DNA from: Nitzschia sp. DOCU1
Taxonomy: Eukaryota > Bacillariophyta > Bacillariophyceae > Bacillariales > Bacillariaceae
Direction: 5' to 3'
Length of the DNA: 64,000 nucleotides
Assembly (NCBI GenBank): GCA_951394045.1
Contig: OX595985.1
Span: forward strand, 4,278,001-4,342,000
A program made the position numbers and the translations under genes. The notes beneath the pieces are model-generated. The model did not search any database and was not told the origin of the DNA. It saw only the letters and a list, made by a program, of their open reading frames with translations. Position 1 is the stretch's first letter. Each line of letters starts with the position of its first letter. Positions 9,753 to 20,793 of the stretch are shown here, one piece after another.

Positions 9753-12267
9753 CTAGCTCGGATGGTCGGGCCAAAGGTCCAAAAGTTTCTGTTGAAGGGT
9801 CCGAAATGCTGACGGGGTGCGGTGGCGGGGGCGGGGGCGGGTACGTGCTCGGTAGCGCTGTTCAGGGGGCTGTGGCGGGCGGGTTGATTGGATGGTGAAG
9901 TAATCGGATAGTCGGGTGGGTTTGATGGCAGAGCGGGGTAGAGAAGGTGGAGCGACGCGGTGGGAGCGGCGATGCTCACGAGAACGGCGGAACGGGGATG
10001 GAAGAGGGACGGTAGGAAAGATGGTGTCAATTGCAGGTGTGGCCAGCTGTTGTTGGCGTTTCGCTTCCCGTACGCTATATCGTATCAGAGGTTCGTGGAC
10101 ACTCAACCAATTCTTAATGGAGTGGAGAGGCATTTGTAGATGGGTTTCCACATCCGTATAGAAACAATCCCGGTCTTCGAGCTGGACGTGATCCCAAAGG
10201 GCATACAAGCGGCGGAGTTCCCGCTCGATTTGAATAAGCTCTGCGCGGGCAGCCGTAGCGCGATCATGGCCATGGCCAGCATCGCAACGGAGTTTCCACA
10301 TTGCGTGGGCTTTGTCCAAAATCACACTGACGAGAGAACTCATCAAAGAGTGTCCGGAGCGGAAGCGGGAAGGAGAGGGAGAACGAAGAGAGTAGGAGTC
10401 TTGGAGCTCCTGCCAGTCGCGGACAAACTTGCCTCGAATAAGGTGATCCCATCCGACATGGTTCTGGGCGCGAATCAGGTTTCGGTACTCGGGGGGGAAA
10501 TCGTCACAATCAACTTCAGGAACACGACCGTCAAAATACAGGGAGAATCCGTGGCAGAGTAAGCGGAAAAGAGTCGGGTCCATGTGCTCTCGAAAGTTGC
10601 AATCCAGAAACAGAACAAAGTCGCTTCGCCAGAGGGCGCGTAGGCGTTCCGGGCATTGAAAGATATGATCATCGGTTTCGTCGGAAGCGTGGCAGCTCGG
10701 GCAGCGGTCGTCATACTTGGCTTCGCGCCGATGTAAGCGACGGCCAGTGGGGAGCTGGTTGAACGTAAATTTAGTAATAAATTTGCGTTTGGACTTCTGC
10801 CGCTGGGCGCCCCGACTGAAGGCGTCCCAATCGACTGTGTCAAAACATTCATCGGTCCAATGAAAGCGGTCGTTATAGTACTGGCGCAGGGCCGGTAAGG
10901 AGGCTCGAGTGCGTATGGTTCGTTCGATGCGACGAGTAACAGTGTAACCCCCGATAGTCAGCTGTGCCCGAGTGGAGGGATCGAAGGGTACCCGCGGAAA
11001 CGGGGTGCCCAACAATTCCAAGGCCTCGGTGCTCAGGGCGTCGGCTTCGATGTTCAATTGGACGGCAAACGGGAGGTCCATCACCGAGTGGCAGTCCTTG
11101 TGATCATCCTGGTGGCCATGAACATGAAGTATCGACGGGGCGGTGGGGTAGCATTGCATCAGGTCATGATTCGCGACGATGAGATCCCATTCCGAATGGA
11201 GTGCAGTGGCGGAGAGAGCATTGGCGCGGCTTCGAACAAAGAGCTGCTTTTTGACAAAGCCTTGGTTGTCACAGTAGACTTGCAAAGATCCTGACGGTAG
11301 CTCGCATTGCAGGAATTGAAAACACAGCTGAAGGAACCAGTGGCCCGCCTTCCCACCATAGTTCTCCGCCCGGTAGGACCGAGGATCATGGCCGAAGGTC
11401 ACGCCTTTGCCGCGAGCGAGACGTTTTCCCTAGATGTTTGACCGAGAACCCAGCCAAAACTACCGTATTCGGACGCTGCGCCGCCATCGGTGACCAAAAC
11501 TATATCACTGAGATCCAAAACGTCAGCAAAGTTCGAGAAGACATCACCATAAGGAAACTCCCAATGTTGAAGAAGACAGGAGATGTGCTCAGGCTGAGCA
11601 TCAATAAACTCTTGAAGGGTAGCATAGAATGGCGTTGGAGGAGGTGGAACAATACCCGGAAACCGAAGAGGAATACGAAGACCGTCCCGAATCGATTCAC
11701 AAGGAACTGGAATTCCATCGGGACATGTGTCCGTGGAGCTCCCCGGAGTAGATTGAAAAACATGAGTTCGAACAGGTGAATGGATGGCATAGTTGGAACC
11801 GTTCCAAACATACAAGGCACGGGTCGAAGGCGAGTAAAGGTACATCCAGTTGCGCCGAAGGGAAGAGTTCGGAGAGAGCCAATCACCAAGGGGCTGGTGG
11901 AGGCGTCCATCAGGAAGGGCAAGGAGTCGCAATAATCTACGCCATTTGGCCCAATGGGCATCCAAAGGTCGATCCTGGCGGGGTTCCAGTAGCCGGGACG
12001 TGCTGTGAGCAAGGCCTTTGTCTCCATAATAAACCTCTTGTTGTATATACAGGCCATCGACTGTAGAAATATCGGATACGGTCAACACTTCGAGGAATAT
12101 TCGGCAGGCATTGACGATGCGAAGTTAATTGTCCTTGAATGCTCCACATTCAACCGCAAAATCCATCAGCTAGAGGTCGTGTTCACGCTGGAGGGCTTGG
12201 ATGGTGATGCCAGATATGGTAATTTGGCCATCAATCGAGGCGAGAAACGAACGGAGCGATTTAATCC
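9753..12267 (-). pseudogene. LINE ORF2 C-terminal part: RNase H and zinc module
   Basis: This continues the LINE RT from 18514 after the gypsy B insertion. The minus strand passes through two in-frame stops (about 12175 and 12138) and a frameshift at about 11402. RNase H residues are visible: Asp in VLVTDGGAASEYGSFGW, Glu in SYRAENYG, Asp in VYCDNQG and a late acidic EADALS. A Cys/His module, CPSCHASDETDDHIFQC (C-x2-C-x7-H-x4-C), lies near 10700 and fits the zinc-binding tail found in many LINE RTs. The C-terminus ends in a Pro/Arg-rich stretch. RNase H would remove template RNA during target-primed synthesis. Confidence 0.8.
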
Positions 12268-12271
12268 AAAA

Positions 12272-12787
12272 TGCAGTACACTGCTTTGCACGTCGACTCC
12301 TTCGAATGATTGTAGTCCAAAATTATTAGTCTACTTAGTCATGTGGGACATCATGTGTGATGACGTAGCATGACGAAAGCGTTGCGCGCGGACGCGGATG
12401 CTAGGCCGGTCTCGGACATCGTCGGACAGGCCCATAACCTATTGACGTCACCAATGACGTGACGTTGCATGACACAGGCATCGCGCATGACTCCGATAAG
12501 ATCCTAGTGTCAATGCCACCTAAGATCTGGCACCTCGATGACATTGAGGTAACTATACTTCATTCCAGAGTAGCTGACGACGTCCAAAGAACCCTAGTAC
12601 AACGTCGTAGCTAGTCTACTACAAGATGCATCAACCTCCTGTTCGGATTGTTGTTGATGCATGTCAAAGGTCTCGACTCTACTAGAACTACGAGAGCCTA
12701 CAAGACAACTTGCATGAGAAATACATCTAGTTTTTAACTTAGCCAAAATTTTCACAACTATTTTGATCCTACAAACGACGCAGTGCA
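12272..12787 (+). repeat. 5' LTR of gypsy B
   Basis: This 516-bp LTR starts TGCAGTACACTGC and ends GCAGTGCA. It is 15 bp shorter than the 3' LTR through a deletion near 12490. It holds a cluster of TGACG-type sites (12361, 12371, 12443-12450 TGACGTCA, 12455) conserved in all B-family LTRs here. It also holds a 10-bp inverted repeat ATGCATCAAC/GTTGATGCAT (12626-12635, 12653-12662). Transcription presumably starts in this LTR. Confidence 0.9.
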
Positions 12788-12817
12788 TAGTGTTAACACT
12801 CCACGACAATCGTCGTG
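12788..12817 (+). promoter_or_regulatory. Palindromic leader at the primer-binding position of gypsy B
   Basis: One base after the LTR comes the perfect palindrome AGTGTTAACACT (12789-12800), then a perfect 6-bp hairpin CACGAC-AATC-GTCGTG (12802-12817). The same block follows the B2 and B3 LTRs. No TGG-initiated match to a tRNA 3' end is seen here, where a primer-binding site is expected. The role is unknown: priming, RNA dimerisation or packaging are possible. Confidence 0.7.
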
Positions 12818-12840
12818 ATCAAGACTAACTTACCATCAAG

Positions 12841-13995
12841 ATGAAGCTTTCCAACGCAACCGTCGCGGCCGTCGCCGCTATCCCTCGGAACGACATGATG
12901 AAAAGGGGTTTTCAACGCGCTCCAATCCCTATCCAACGTGAACCGGAAGTGATTGTGAACAAAGAGAAGCTTGTGACCTTCAAGTGCCGCAACATTCCCG
13001 ACGATCCAAACTCGACTCAGTTTGAACTCTCGATTCTGCCTTTCAATGGCGACGAGTCGGCCGAGACCTGGTTTCGCTTGCAAGACAAGGCGGAAAAAGT
13101 GATCAAGGGTCAGAACTTGACCACTGGTCCTCAGAGGTACGAGTTCTATCGCCGTATCCTCATCGGAAAGGCTCTCGCCAGGTTCGAAGAGTCGGCAGCA
13201 GCCGCTGGAAACGAAACGATTGCAAATCTCAAGGCGACCCTACAAGGAGTCACCAATTACGTTCTCCCGGCTCGTGCACTTCAAACTCAGAAACGCTAAA
13301 TGCGCCGTTTGTGTCGCAAGCCTCCCGAGATGACCATGAAGGAGTACATCAGTCGCTTCCAGCAGCTCAACCATTATTTGGCGTTGTTTGATACTACGCG
13401 TGGCGACAGGAACAAGCTACCCAAGGACGAGATTATCGAGCATGCAGAGTTTGCTATCCCCGCTAGTTGGCGTCAGCAGATGATCCTACAAGGTTTTGAG
13501 CCGATTGATCACACTTTGGATGAGTTCACCCAGTTCTGTGAGCGCCTCGAATTCACTGAAAAGTTACATGAAGCTAATCACGTCCGTAAGCCAAAGCCAG
13601 ATGGCGCCCATCCTCCGATGGAACACTCGAAGCCCGCTGCTAAGCGCGGCGCCAATGACAAGACTCCTCCCTTTAAATGTGCCTACCATGGCCCTAACTG
13701 GTCCCACAACACCGGGGACTGCAAGATGGTGGTGGCGCAGGCCCAGAAGATGGCTGCCGCCCATGGAAATTTCATCAAGAACGGCGAAAAGAAGCCCCGT
13801 TACGGCAACCGTACTTGGGTACGTGACGATGGCGGCGCCAACAAGAAAGAAGAACTGCATGCCATGATCCAGAACATGGTCAAGGATGCGGTCAAGGACG
13901 AGCGCAAGCGCAAGGCGGTTGATCCACCCGACGAGGAAAACTTCAATGTGGATGAACTCTTGGCTAACCTTGTCGCTAGCGACGATGAAAACTGA
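12841..13995 (+). pseudogene. Gypsy B Gag (one nonsense codon)
   Basis: The frame starts at ATG 12841 and is interrupted by TAA at 13297-13299. B2 and B3 have TAC (Tyr) in an otherwise matching MRRLCxxPPEM context, so this is a single point mutation. Gag holds a capsid-like helical region, a KPPEMTMKEYISRFQQLN block and a Cys/His motif CAYHGPNWSHNTGDC. The tail is basic, then acidic. It ends with TGA at 13993-13995. The frame stays open beyond this stop into pol, with AGG following the TGA. Gag forms the particle and binds genomic RNA. Confidence 0.85.
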
Positions 13996-14031
13996 AGGTG
14001 TGAGCGAGTTGTACACGAAAAAGCTAGTTTA

Positions 14032-17000
14032 ATGCATAATGTTAAGGACGAGTTATCCTATTACAAAGTCTCTGAAAGAGTAAGTGGGAAACGCAAAAAT
14101 TGCGGATGTGACGAAGTTTTCGTTTTCCACGAGCAACGCGATGGAGCACGACATGCGCGCCCATCTGTCTATATACCATCCGAGCCGGGTGAGGTCTTCG
14201 CCTCATTGGACCAATGCATTAATTACCGTATCGCGGCGGAATCGCACGCGATAACACGACTGTACAACCGGAGCTCACCAAAACGCCAGAAAACCGCGCC
14301 AGACGAAATTCCGTACTGTTTCGCGCAAATTAACACGCGCCTAGGCAAGGCCAAGGCGGCAGCGTTGACGACGCTACTAGACACCGGAGCATCACGAGGA
14401 CTGATCTCCGAGAAGCATGTCAAGAAACTACGTGTCAGGACGACACCATCGAGAACCACCTTCACGACAGCTGGAGGTGTCGTCGAGACACACCGCGAAG
14501 TAAAAATCCAGTTTAAACTTCCGGAATTTCATGCCAATAGGGTGATTGAATGGGTCTTCCAGGTGACATCCGACCTTGGCAACTACGACATGATCATTGG
14601 CAGAGATCTTCTGCGAGAACTAGGTGTCAAGTTCGACTTCAAGACAAGGGAAGTCGAATGGGACTCAGCTGCTATAGCAATGAAGATATATGGCGAGACG
14701 CCCGACGAAGACGCCTGGCAGGCCAACGCAGATGGCGGTGCCAAGTCTATTAAACAAATCTTAGACGCTAAATATGCCCCAGCGGACATTCCACAGAAAA
14801 TCTCCGAGATGGACCATCTGTCGGAAGAAGATAAATCCGCCCTCAAGACGCTTCTTCAGAAACATGAGACGCTCTTTGACGGCACGCTCGGCACTTGGAA
14901 AGGCGAGCCCTATGATATCGAGCTAAAGCCTAATGTCACGCCATATCATGCAAGGCCATATCCAGTGCCGAAGGCATATGAACAGACGCTATGCGACGAG
15001 GTCGATCGCCTCTGCGCAGTCGGCGTACTAAAGAAAGTTAACCGCTCTGAATGGGCGGCACCGTCGTTCATCATCCCAAAGAAGGACAAGACGGTACGGT
15101 TCATCAACGACTTTCGCGAGCTCAACAAGCGAATCAAGCGGAAGCCATTCCCACTACCAAAGATACAAGAGCTACTGTTAAAACTAGAAGGTTTTCAGTA
15201 CGCTACTAGCTTAGACCTAAACATGGGCTACTACCATGTGGAACTTAGTCCGAACGCAAAGAAACTTTGCACTCTCGTCTTCCCGTGGGGAAAATATGAG
15301 ATGCAACGACTACCTATGGGACTCAGCAATAGCCCCGATATCTTTCAAGAAAAGATGTCGTCGCTGTTTGCAGATCTAGAGTACATACGCACGTACATAG
15401 ATGATCTTCTAGTACTTACTAAGGGTAGTTACCTAGACCACCTAGAGAAACTCGACGTGGTACTACAACGTCTGAAAGACACGGGACTCAAGGTGAACAT
15501 CAAGAAGTCCTTCTTCGCGAAAGCGGAGCTCGAATACCTTGGCTACTGGATTACCCGAGACGGCATCCAACCCGTAGCAACCAAAGTGCAGGCAATTCAA
15601 GCCATGCTCGCACCGCGCAATAAAAAGGAACTACGCGCTTTCATCGGTATCGTGAATTATTATCGCGATATTGCCCGATGCGCAAAAGGGGTTGTAACCT
15701 TAGTACTTTTCTAGTACTTAAGGTATATGGCATGCTCCCCCAAGATCAGCGACATTACGCTTGTTGCGTGTCTTTTTACCGCCTTTTTGTGCTCTTGTGG
15801 CATGGCAGTGCTGATCGTGCACCTTCGTGGGGCTTCGTGCATTTCGCTCCGAAGTGATTTTTTTCCCTGCGCAGTGGTGTCACGCGGTGCTTGGGTTTCC
15901 TCGTCACTCCCCCATATTTTTTTGGGTGGGTTGGGTGGGCTGCTCCCTTTTTCAGATTTTTCTTCCCCCGCTTTCTTTTGCATTTGTGGGATGGTTCTCT
16001 ATCCCCCCTTTTCGTGAGGGCTCCATTTTTTGCTTTTTGCTTATGGATTCGAACCTCAGACCTCGTCTTTCTGCAAGTCTGTTTGTACCCCTCCTCTACT
16101 GAATTTTTCTACTTTTGTGTAGAATCCTACGTAGAGCGGCAGTGAATTCACTATGCCCTATGCGCAAAAGGGGTTGTAACCTTAGTACTTTTCTAGTACT
16201 TAAGGTATATGGCAGATATGTGGGTGCGCCGATCGCACATCCTCGCCCCGCTCGCATCACTTACGTCGAAAACGGCTAAGTGGGAGTGGACCGGCACGCA
16301 CCAAGAGGCATTTGACACGATGAAGAAAATAATAAGTAAGGAGGTTCTCCTGACCTACCCGAACTTTCAGTTACCGTTCGATATACATACCGACGCGAGC
16401 GACACGCAGCTTGGCGCAGTCATCTCGCAAAACGGTAAGCCAATCGCGTTCTATAGTCGCAAACTCAATCCTGCGCAGACACGGTATACTACTACCGAGC
16501 GGGAACTACTCGCTATTGTAGAAACACTCAAGGAGTTTCGTATGATTCTCCTGGGTCAACAGATTCGCGTCTACACTGACCACAAGAATCTGACCTATAA
16601 AAACTTTAATACTGAACGCGTTATGCGCTGGCGACTCATCCTCGAAGAGTATGGTCCCGAACTAGTATACGTTAGAGGTGAAACGAACGTAGTAGCGGAT
16701 GCTCTTAGTCGACTTGGTAAAAACGAAAAGCCCTTTACCGAGGCCAACTTCGCAGAGTACTTTGGGGGCGACGAACTACCCGAAAGCGTCTTCCCCCTCA
16801 CCTACAAGTACATTATGCGACATCAACGAAAAGATACCGCGCTGCTCCAGAAGGCAGCGTCGGACAGTAGATATAGTGTAAAGGTTTTTCGTGGGGGCGG
16901 TAAGAAACGTCCTCTAGTAGTTAGAGATAGTAAGATAGTTATTCCGCAGTCACTCCAACGTCGATGCGTTGAGTGGTACCACGAGACACTGTGTCATCCG

Positions 17001-17951
17001 GGCGAGACCCGAACAGAGCACACGATTCGGCAGCACTTCTACTGGAAAGGACTGCGAACCGACGTCGTCGATATCTGCAAAAAATGCAGGTTGTGCCAAT
17101 TAACAAAACGCAAGACCCTTAAGTATGGGCATCTACCAATTAAGGAACCCGAGAGCGAACCTTGGGAAATCCTATGTGTCGACCTCATAGGCCCTTATGC
17201 GATTAACCAGGGTAAACGAGACAAGGGTAAACAGAAACAACTCGAACTTTGGTGCCTTACCATGATTGACCGGGAAACTTGCTGGTTCGAGATGGTTCGC
17301 GTACCCAACAAAGAGGCTTTTAGTATCGCCGAATTAGCCGAAAAGACATGGTTCACGAGATACCCGTGGCCGCAACAGGTTATTTATGACCGCGGTACGG
17401 AGTTCATGGGCGAATTCCGGCGAATGGTCAAGGAAGACTACGGCGTGCTTGCGCGCCCAATCACTGCGAGGAATCCGCAGGCGAACGCAATACTCGAACG
17501 AGTACACCAAACTATCGGGAACATGATTCGTACGTTTGAACTGCAGCACTCAGACGATACAGTCGGACTCGATGGAATCCTGGCAGCCGTGATGTTCGCC
17601 GTTCGCGCGACATACCACACTACGCTACAGGCTACGCCGATGCAACTAGTATTCGGTAGAGATGCTATTCTCAACACCCGCTTCGAAGCTAACTGGAAGC
17701 TCATCCGTGAGCGCAAGATGCAACGCATTGTGAAGAACAATGCGGCAGAAAACAAAACGCGATTGCCGTATGAGTATCGCGCAGGCCAACAGATCATGAT
17801 CAAGCAGGACCAACAACGTAAGTTCGGTGCTAACCCCTACGATGGTCCGTATCCAATCGTCGCCGTGAATGACAACGGTACAGTACGTATCCAGAAGGGT
17901 GCCGTTACTCAGACTTGGAACATTCGTAACATACATCCGTATCATAGTTAA
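14032..17951 (+). pseudogene. Gypsy B Pol, interrupted by a TRIM
   Basis: The first ATG is at 14032, but the frame is open from the gag TGA. Domains are protease (LLDTGASRG), RT with YIDD in RTYIDDLLVLTKG, RNase H, and integrase with an HHCC module and catalytic residues in DLIGPY, YDRGTEF and NAILERVHQ. A miniature LTR element at 15672-16214 breaks the coding sequence right after the FIGIVNYYRD block. Removing it with one GATAT copy restores the frame. Compared with B3, the integrase block DPATGW reads DRETCW, an added lesion or variant. Confidence 0.9.
15672..16214 (-). mobile_element. TRIM: miniature LTR retrotransposon with 61-bp LTRs
   Basis: Two 61-bp direct repeats (15672-15732, 16154-16214) are identical except for one base. 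Each starts TG and ends CA, and GATAT flanks both sides (15667-15671, 16215-16219). The 421-bp interior has no credible ORF. On the minus strand the palindrome AGTGAATTCACT (16141-16152) lies one base after the 5' LTR. A G-rich tract TTGGGGGAGCA directly precedes the 3' LTR (15733-15743). This mirrors the gypsy A and B layout, so the element is probably a deletion derivative mobilised in trans by a gypsy. Insertion broke gypsy B pol. Confidence 0.9.
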
Positions 17952-17978
17952 GTCCTGTCCCTCCGTCATGGGGGCGGG

Positions 17979-18509
17979 TGCAGTACACTGCTTTGCACGT
18001 CGACTCCTTCGAATGATTGTAGTCCAAAATTATTAGTCTACTTAGTCATGTGTGACATCATGTGTGATGACGTAGCATGACGAAAGCGTTGCGCGCGGAC
18101 GCGGACGCTAGGCCGGTCTCGGACATGGTCGGACAGGCCCATAACCTATTGACGTCACCGACGACGTGACGTTGCATGACACAGGCATCGCGCATGACTC
18201 CTGCTGGTCGAATGCCGATGAGATCCTAGTGTCAATGCCACCTAAGATCTGGCACCTCGATGACATTGAGGTAACTATACTTTATTCCAGAGTAGCTGAC
18301 GACGTCCAAAGAACCCTAGTACAACGTCGTAGCTAGTCTACTACAAGATGCATCAACCTCCTGTTCGGATTGTTGTCGATGCATGTCAAAGGTCTCGACT
18401 CTACTAGAACTACGAGAGCCTACGAGACAACTTGCATGAGAAATACATCTAGTTTTTAACTTAGCCATAATTTTCACAACTATTTCGATCCTACAAACGA
18501 CGTAGTGCA
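17979..18509 (+). repeat. 3' LTR of gypsy B
   Basis: This 531-bp LTR is preceded by the polypurine tract CATGGGGGCGGG (17967-17978) and followed by the AAAA target duplication. It differs from the 5' LTR by several substitutions and a 15-bp indel, so this copy is older than B3. Any minus-strand reading through this LTR is a shadow joined to the LINE RT frame. Confidence 0.9.
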
Positions 18510-18513
18510 AAAA

Positions 18514-20793
18514 TCCATCCAAGTGAGGCAGACGTTGGTCGGGGTACTCCAGGAGGGGAATACCAGTACCCGCGGCGTATTGTAGAGAATCCAAGGTGAT
18601 TAACACGAGATGGCCTGGCTGGCTACCAGGAGTCCGGAGGTTTCGCAGCAGAAGACGAATCTGTTCCACACCTTGTTCAATCTTGAGATCACGAAAATCA
18701 AGGCCACAAAATTTGCTTGGGCCAAATACGACCGCCCGAGGAAATTTACTGGTGTAATTCATCTTTTGAAGCGTAACTGAAACCATGCTGCCTTGGAGTG
18801 CGTCAAGTTGCATAGCAGTCAGATGGGCCACGCCCAGGGGGTAACCGATACTCGGGATGAAGAAGTTCAGATAGAAGGTCCAGGCCTCTCCTGGGCGAAC
18901 AAAGCTGGATGCTAAGAGGCGGGAGAATTTCTTGGATTTCTCTTGAAGCGTGCGGAACTGGGTACGCTGATTTTCTGCGGGAGCCTGATGACTGCCTAAG
19001 ATTTTGTGAGCCGTAGTAGAGGACAGTTGCTCAATGATGGTCGGATGGCCTGTGGCGTTCCGAACGACAAGGCGAGGACCGAATTGGCCTGGGCGTAGCA
19101 CAGGAGCCCCTTTTGTAGTGAAGTTGACCCACAGAAAATGGTAATAGCACTTGGAGAGTTCAAGATCACCGCCGCTGGCGTAAAGAATATCACGCCAAAG
19201 CTGTGCGTCATGTTGTGCCTTGGCTACCATGTCCTCTACGGTACTATCGCGAGTTCCGGTAGTTTGGCTGTTGTTGTCGTCAACAAAGCCGACCATGCCT
19301 AGTTTGAGTATGTTGGATTGGTCCGGATTGTGATAGGTCGCCCCGTGGCATTGTTGATCGAAGATATCAAAGTAAAGGGAGCCGCTGAGCGCCCAAGCGG
19401 GAGGGGACGAGGTGCTGCCCTGGCCGTTGCCGAAGATGGGATTTTCGCGGGAGTTTGTGTACGACGTTTTTGACACACCAAGCATAGTCTTGATAAAGTA
19501 CTGCGCATACTGCAAGAAGTCCCCTTGAACTTCTGCAACAGTAGCTTGAAGGCCAAAAGACCGGGCGATTAGTACGGTGATGTGAGAAAGCATGCGGTCG
19601 TAGCAAGAGGTGGCATCATTGTTAAACTTGATGTGTGGGAACCGGGTAGCCATGACGTAGTCGTATTGCAGGATCTCTAGTAGGATTGGATCGAGGGCTT
19701 GGCGACCAGGGCGAGAGCCATAACATCCTGGATTCAAGAGTTGCTTGTCTTCGACAGAGTGGAGGAGATCCCAAAACTTGATACCGAAGAATGCGTTGAG
19801 TGTCGCTTCGTATAAATGGATCACCCTGAGGCGATGCAAGTACGGACTACCCGGGTCTTTTTCGATCATAGCTGTGACCACAGTCTTCCACAAATCAAAG
19901 CAATATCCTCGTTTCTCAGCAAATTTTAGGGTGGAAAAATGCGCCTCCCAAATCGCCCGGCAAGCCGTCATGAATGAATCGAAGTCCTTTGAGTCCTTGG
20001 AGGGATCAAGTCCGGAGGGCCGGAAGAGAGCATGATAGTGACTGAGGTGGCGGCCCGAAGGAGACGTCGTTGTACGCTCGTCCCAGAGCTTAAACTTTTT
20101 AATCATGTCTGCCAGTTGGAGAAGATGCTGACGCTCTGGTGCCTGGCGTTTACATGCGCGCAGGATGTTCTGGGCTTGCCTGTCCGAAGTCAACGTGGAG
20201 ACATCAAAGGTACCATCAAGAATGGCAGAAGCAATCGGGGTATCAGCACCCTATCCGATAGCCTCGATGACCTCTGGTTGAGCGAGAGGAGTAGGAGACG
20301 CTTTGCCGAAATGCTGGATGTTCCGGTGTAGTAGGGTATTCTCGATCTCGGAAGGGTCTTGTACAATGCGCCACTGGGTCGGGTCGTCGTGAGGAATCGT
20401 TTTGGGATCGGCTAACGGGTTGGTGGGGACTTTCAGGACGGTGATGCCACTAGAGTTGCGAGGTTTGATGGAGGGGATCCGCTGATACATGGTCTTCATG
20501 TCTTGGGCTTTCTGATATTGAGCTTCGACCTTCGAAGGATCTTTGTCGGGTTGTGCGCGCTGCAGTGCCTGAATGCGGAGTTGGTGGTACTCGGTCTGTT
20601 TATCACGAGCACGACGTGCAGCCATGCGGCATTGTTGGCGTATCTGACGGATGGCTTTGATTGTGTCTGTGTAGGTTTGTGGAAGTTCCACAGGATCAGA
20701 AAGCGTGGCCTGTTTCTTCTGAAGCTGGATCGACATATCCCAGCCTGTCCGAAATTGTGAGAGGTGACTCTTGAGAATGTGTAAATGCGTCAT
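18514..20793 (-). pseudogene. LINE ORF2 middle part: reverse transcriptase
   Basis: The minus-strand frame holds a LINE RT. FNNDATSCYDRM carries the first catalytic Asp (about 19610), GNGQGSTSSPPAW is a fingers/palm block, and GFVDDNN is the catalytic FVDD box (about 19280). A LGSHQAPAENQ segment follows in the thumb. An in-frame TAG at about 20249 splits the region linking it to the endonuclease, and a frameshift lies near 20790. The RT frame ends at the gypsy B LTR and resumes at 12267. In life it would copy RNA at a nicked target. Confidence 0.85.

Larger units (their letters stand above)
12272..18509 (+). mobile_element. Gypsy B, inserted in the LINE and carrying a TRIM
   Basis: LTRs lie at 12272-12787 and 17979-18509, with the 4-bp duplication AAAA on both sides (12268-12271, 18510-18513). 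Between them come a palindromic leader, gag, pol and a polypurine tract CATGGGGGCGGG (17967-17978). Two close relatives, B2 (53240) and B3 (55020-60734), lie in the right block and guided the frame assignments. This copy has a nonsense codon in gag and a 543-bp miniature element in pol, so it is inactive. Confidence 0.9.

Noticed and set aside
16020..16110. Possible tRNA gene on the minus strand inside the TRIM
   Set aside because: Only the T-loop looks right. The T-stem has a mismatch, and anticodon, D and acceptor stems do not pair.
18316..18509. C-terminal tail of the LINE RT reading frame
   Set aside because: These codons are the gypsy B LTR; the real RT continuation is at 12267.
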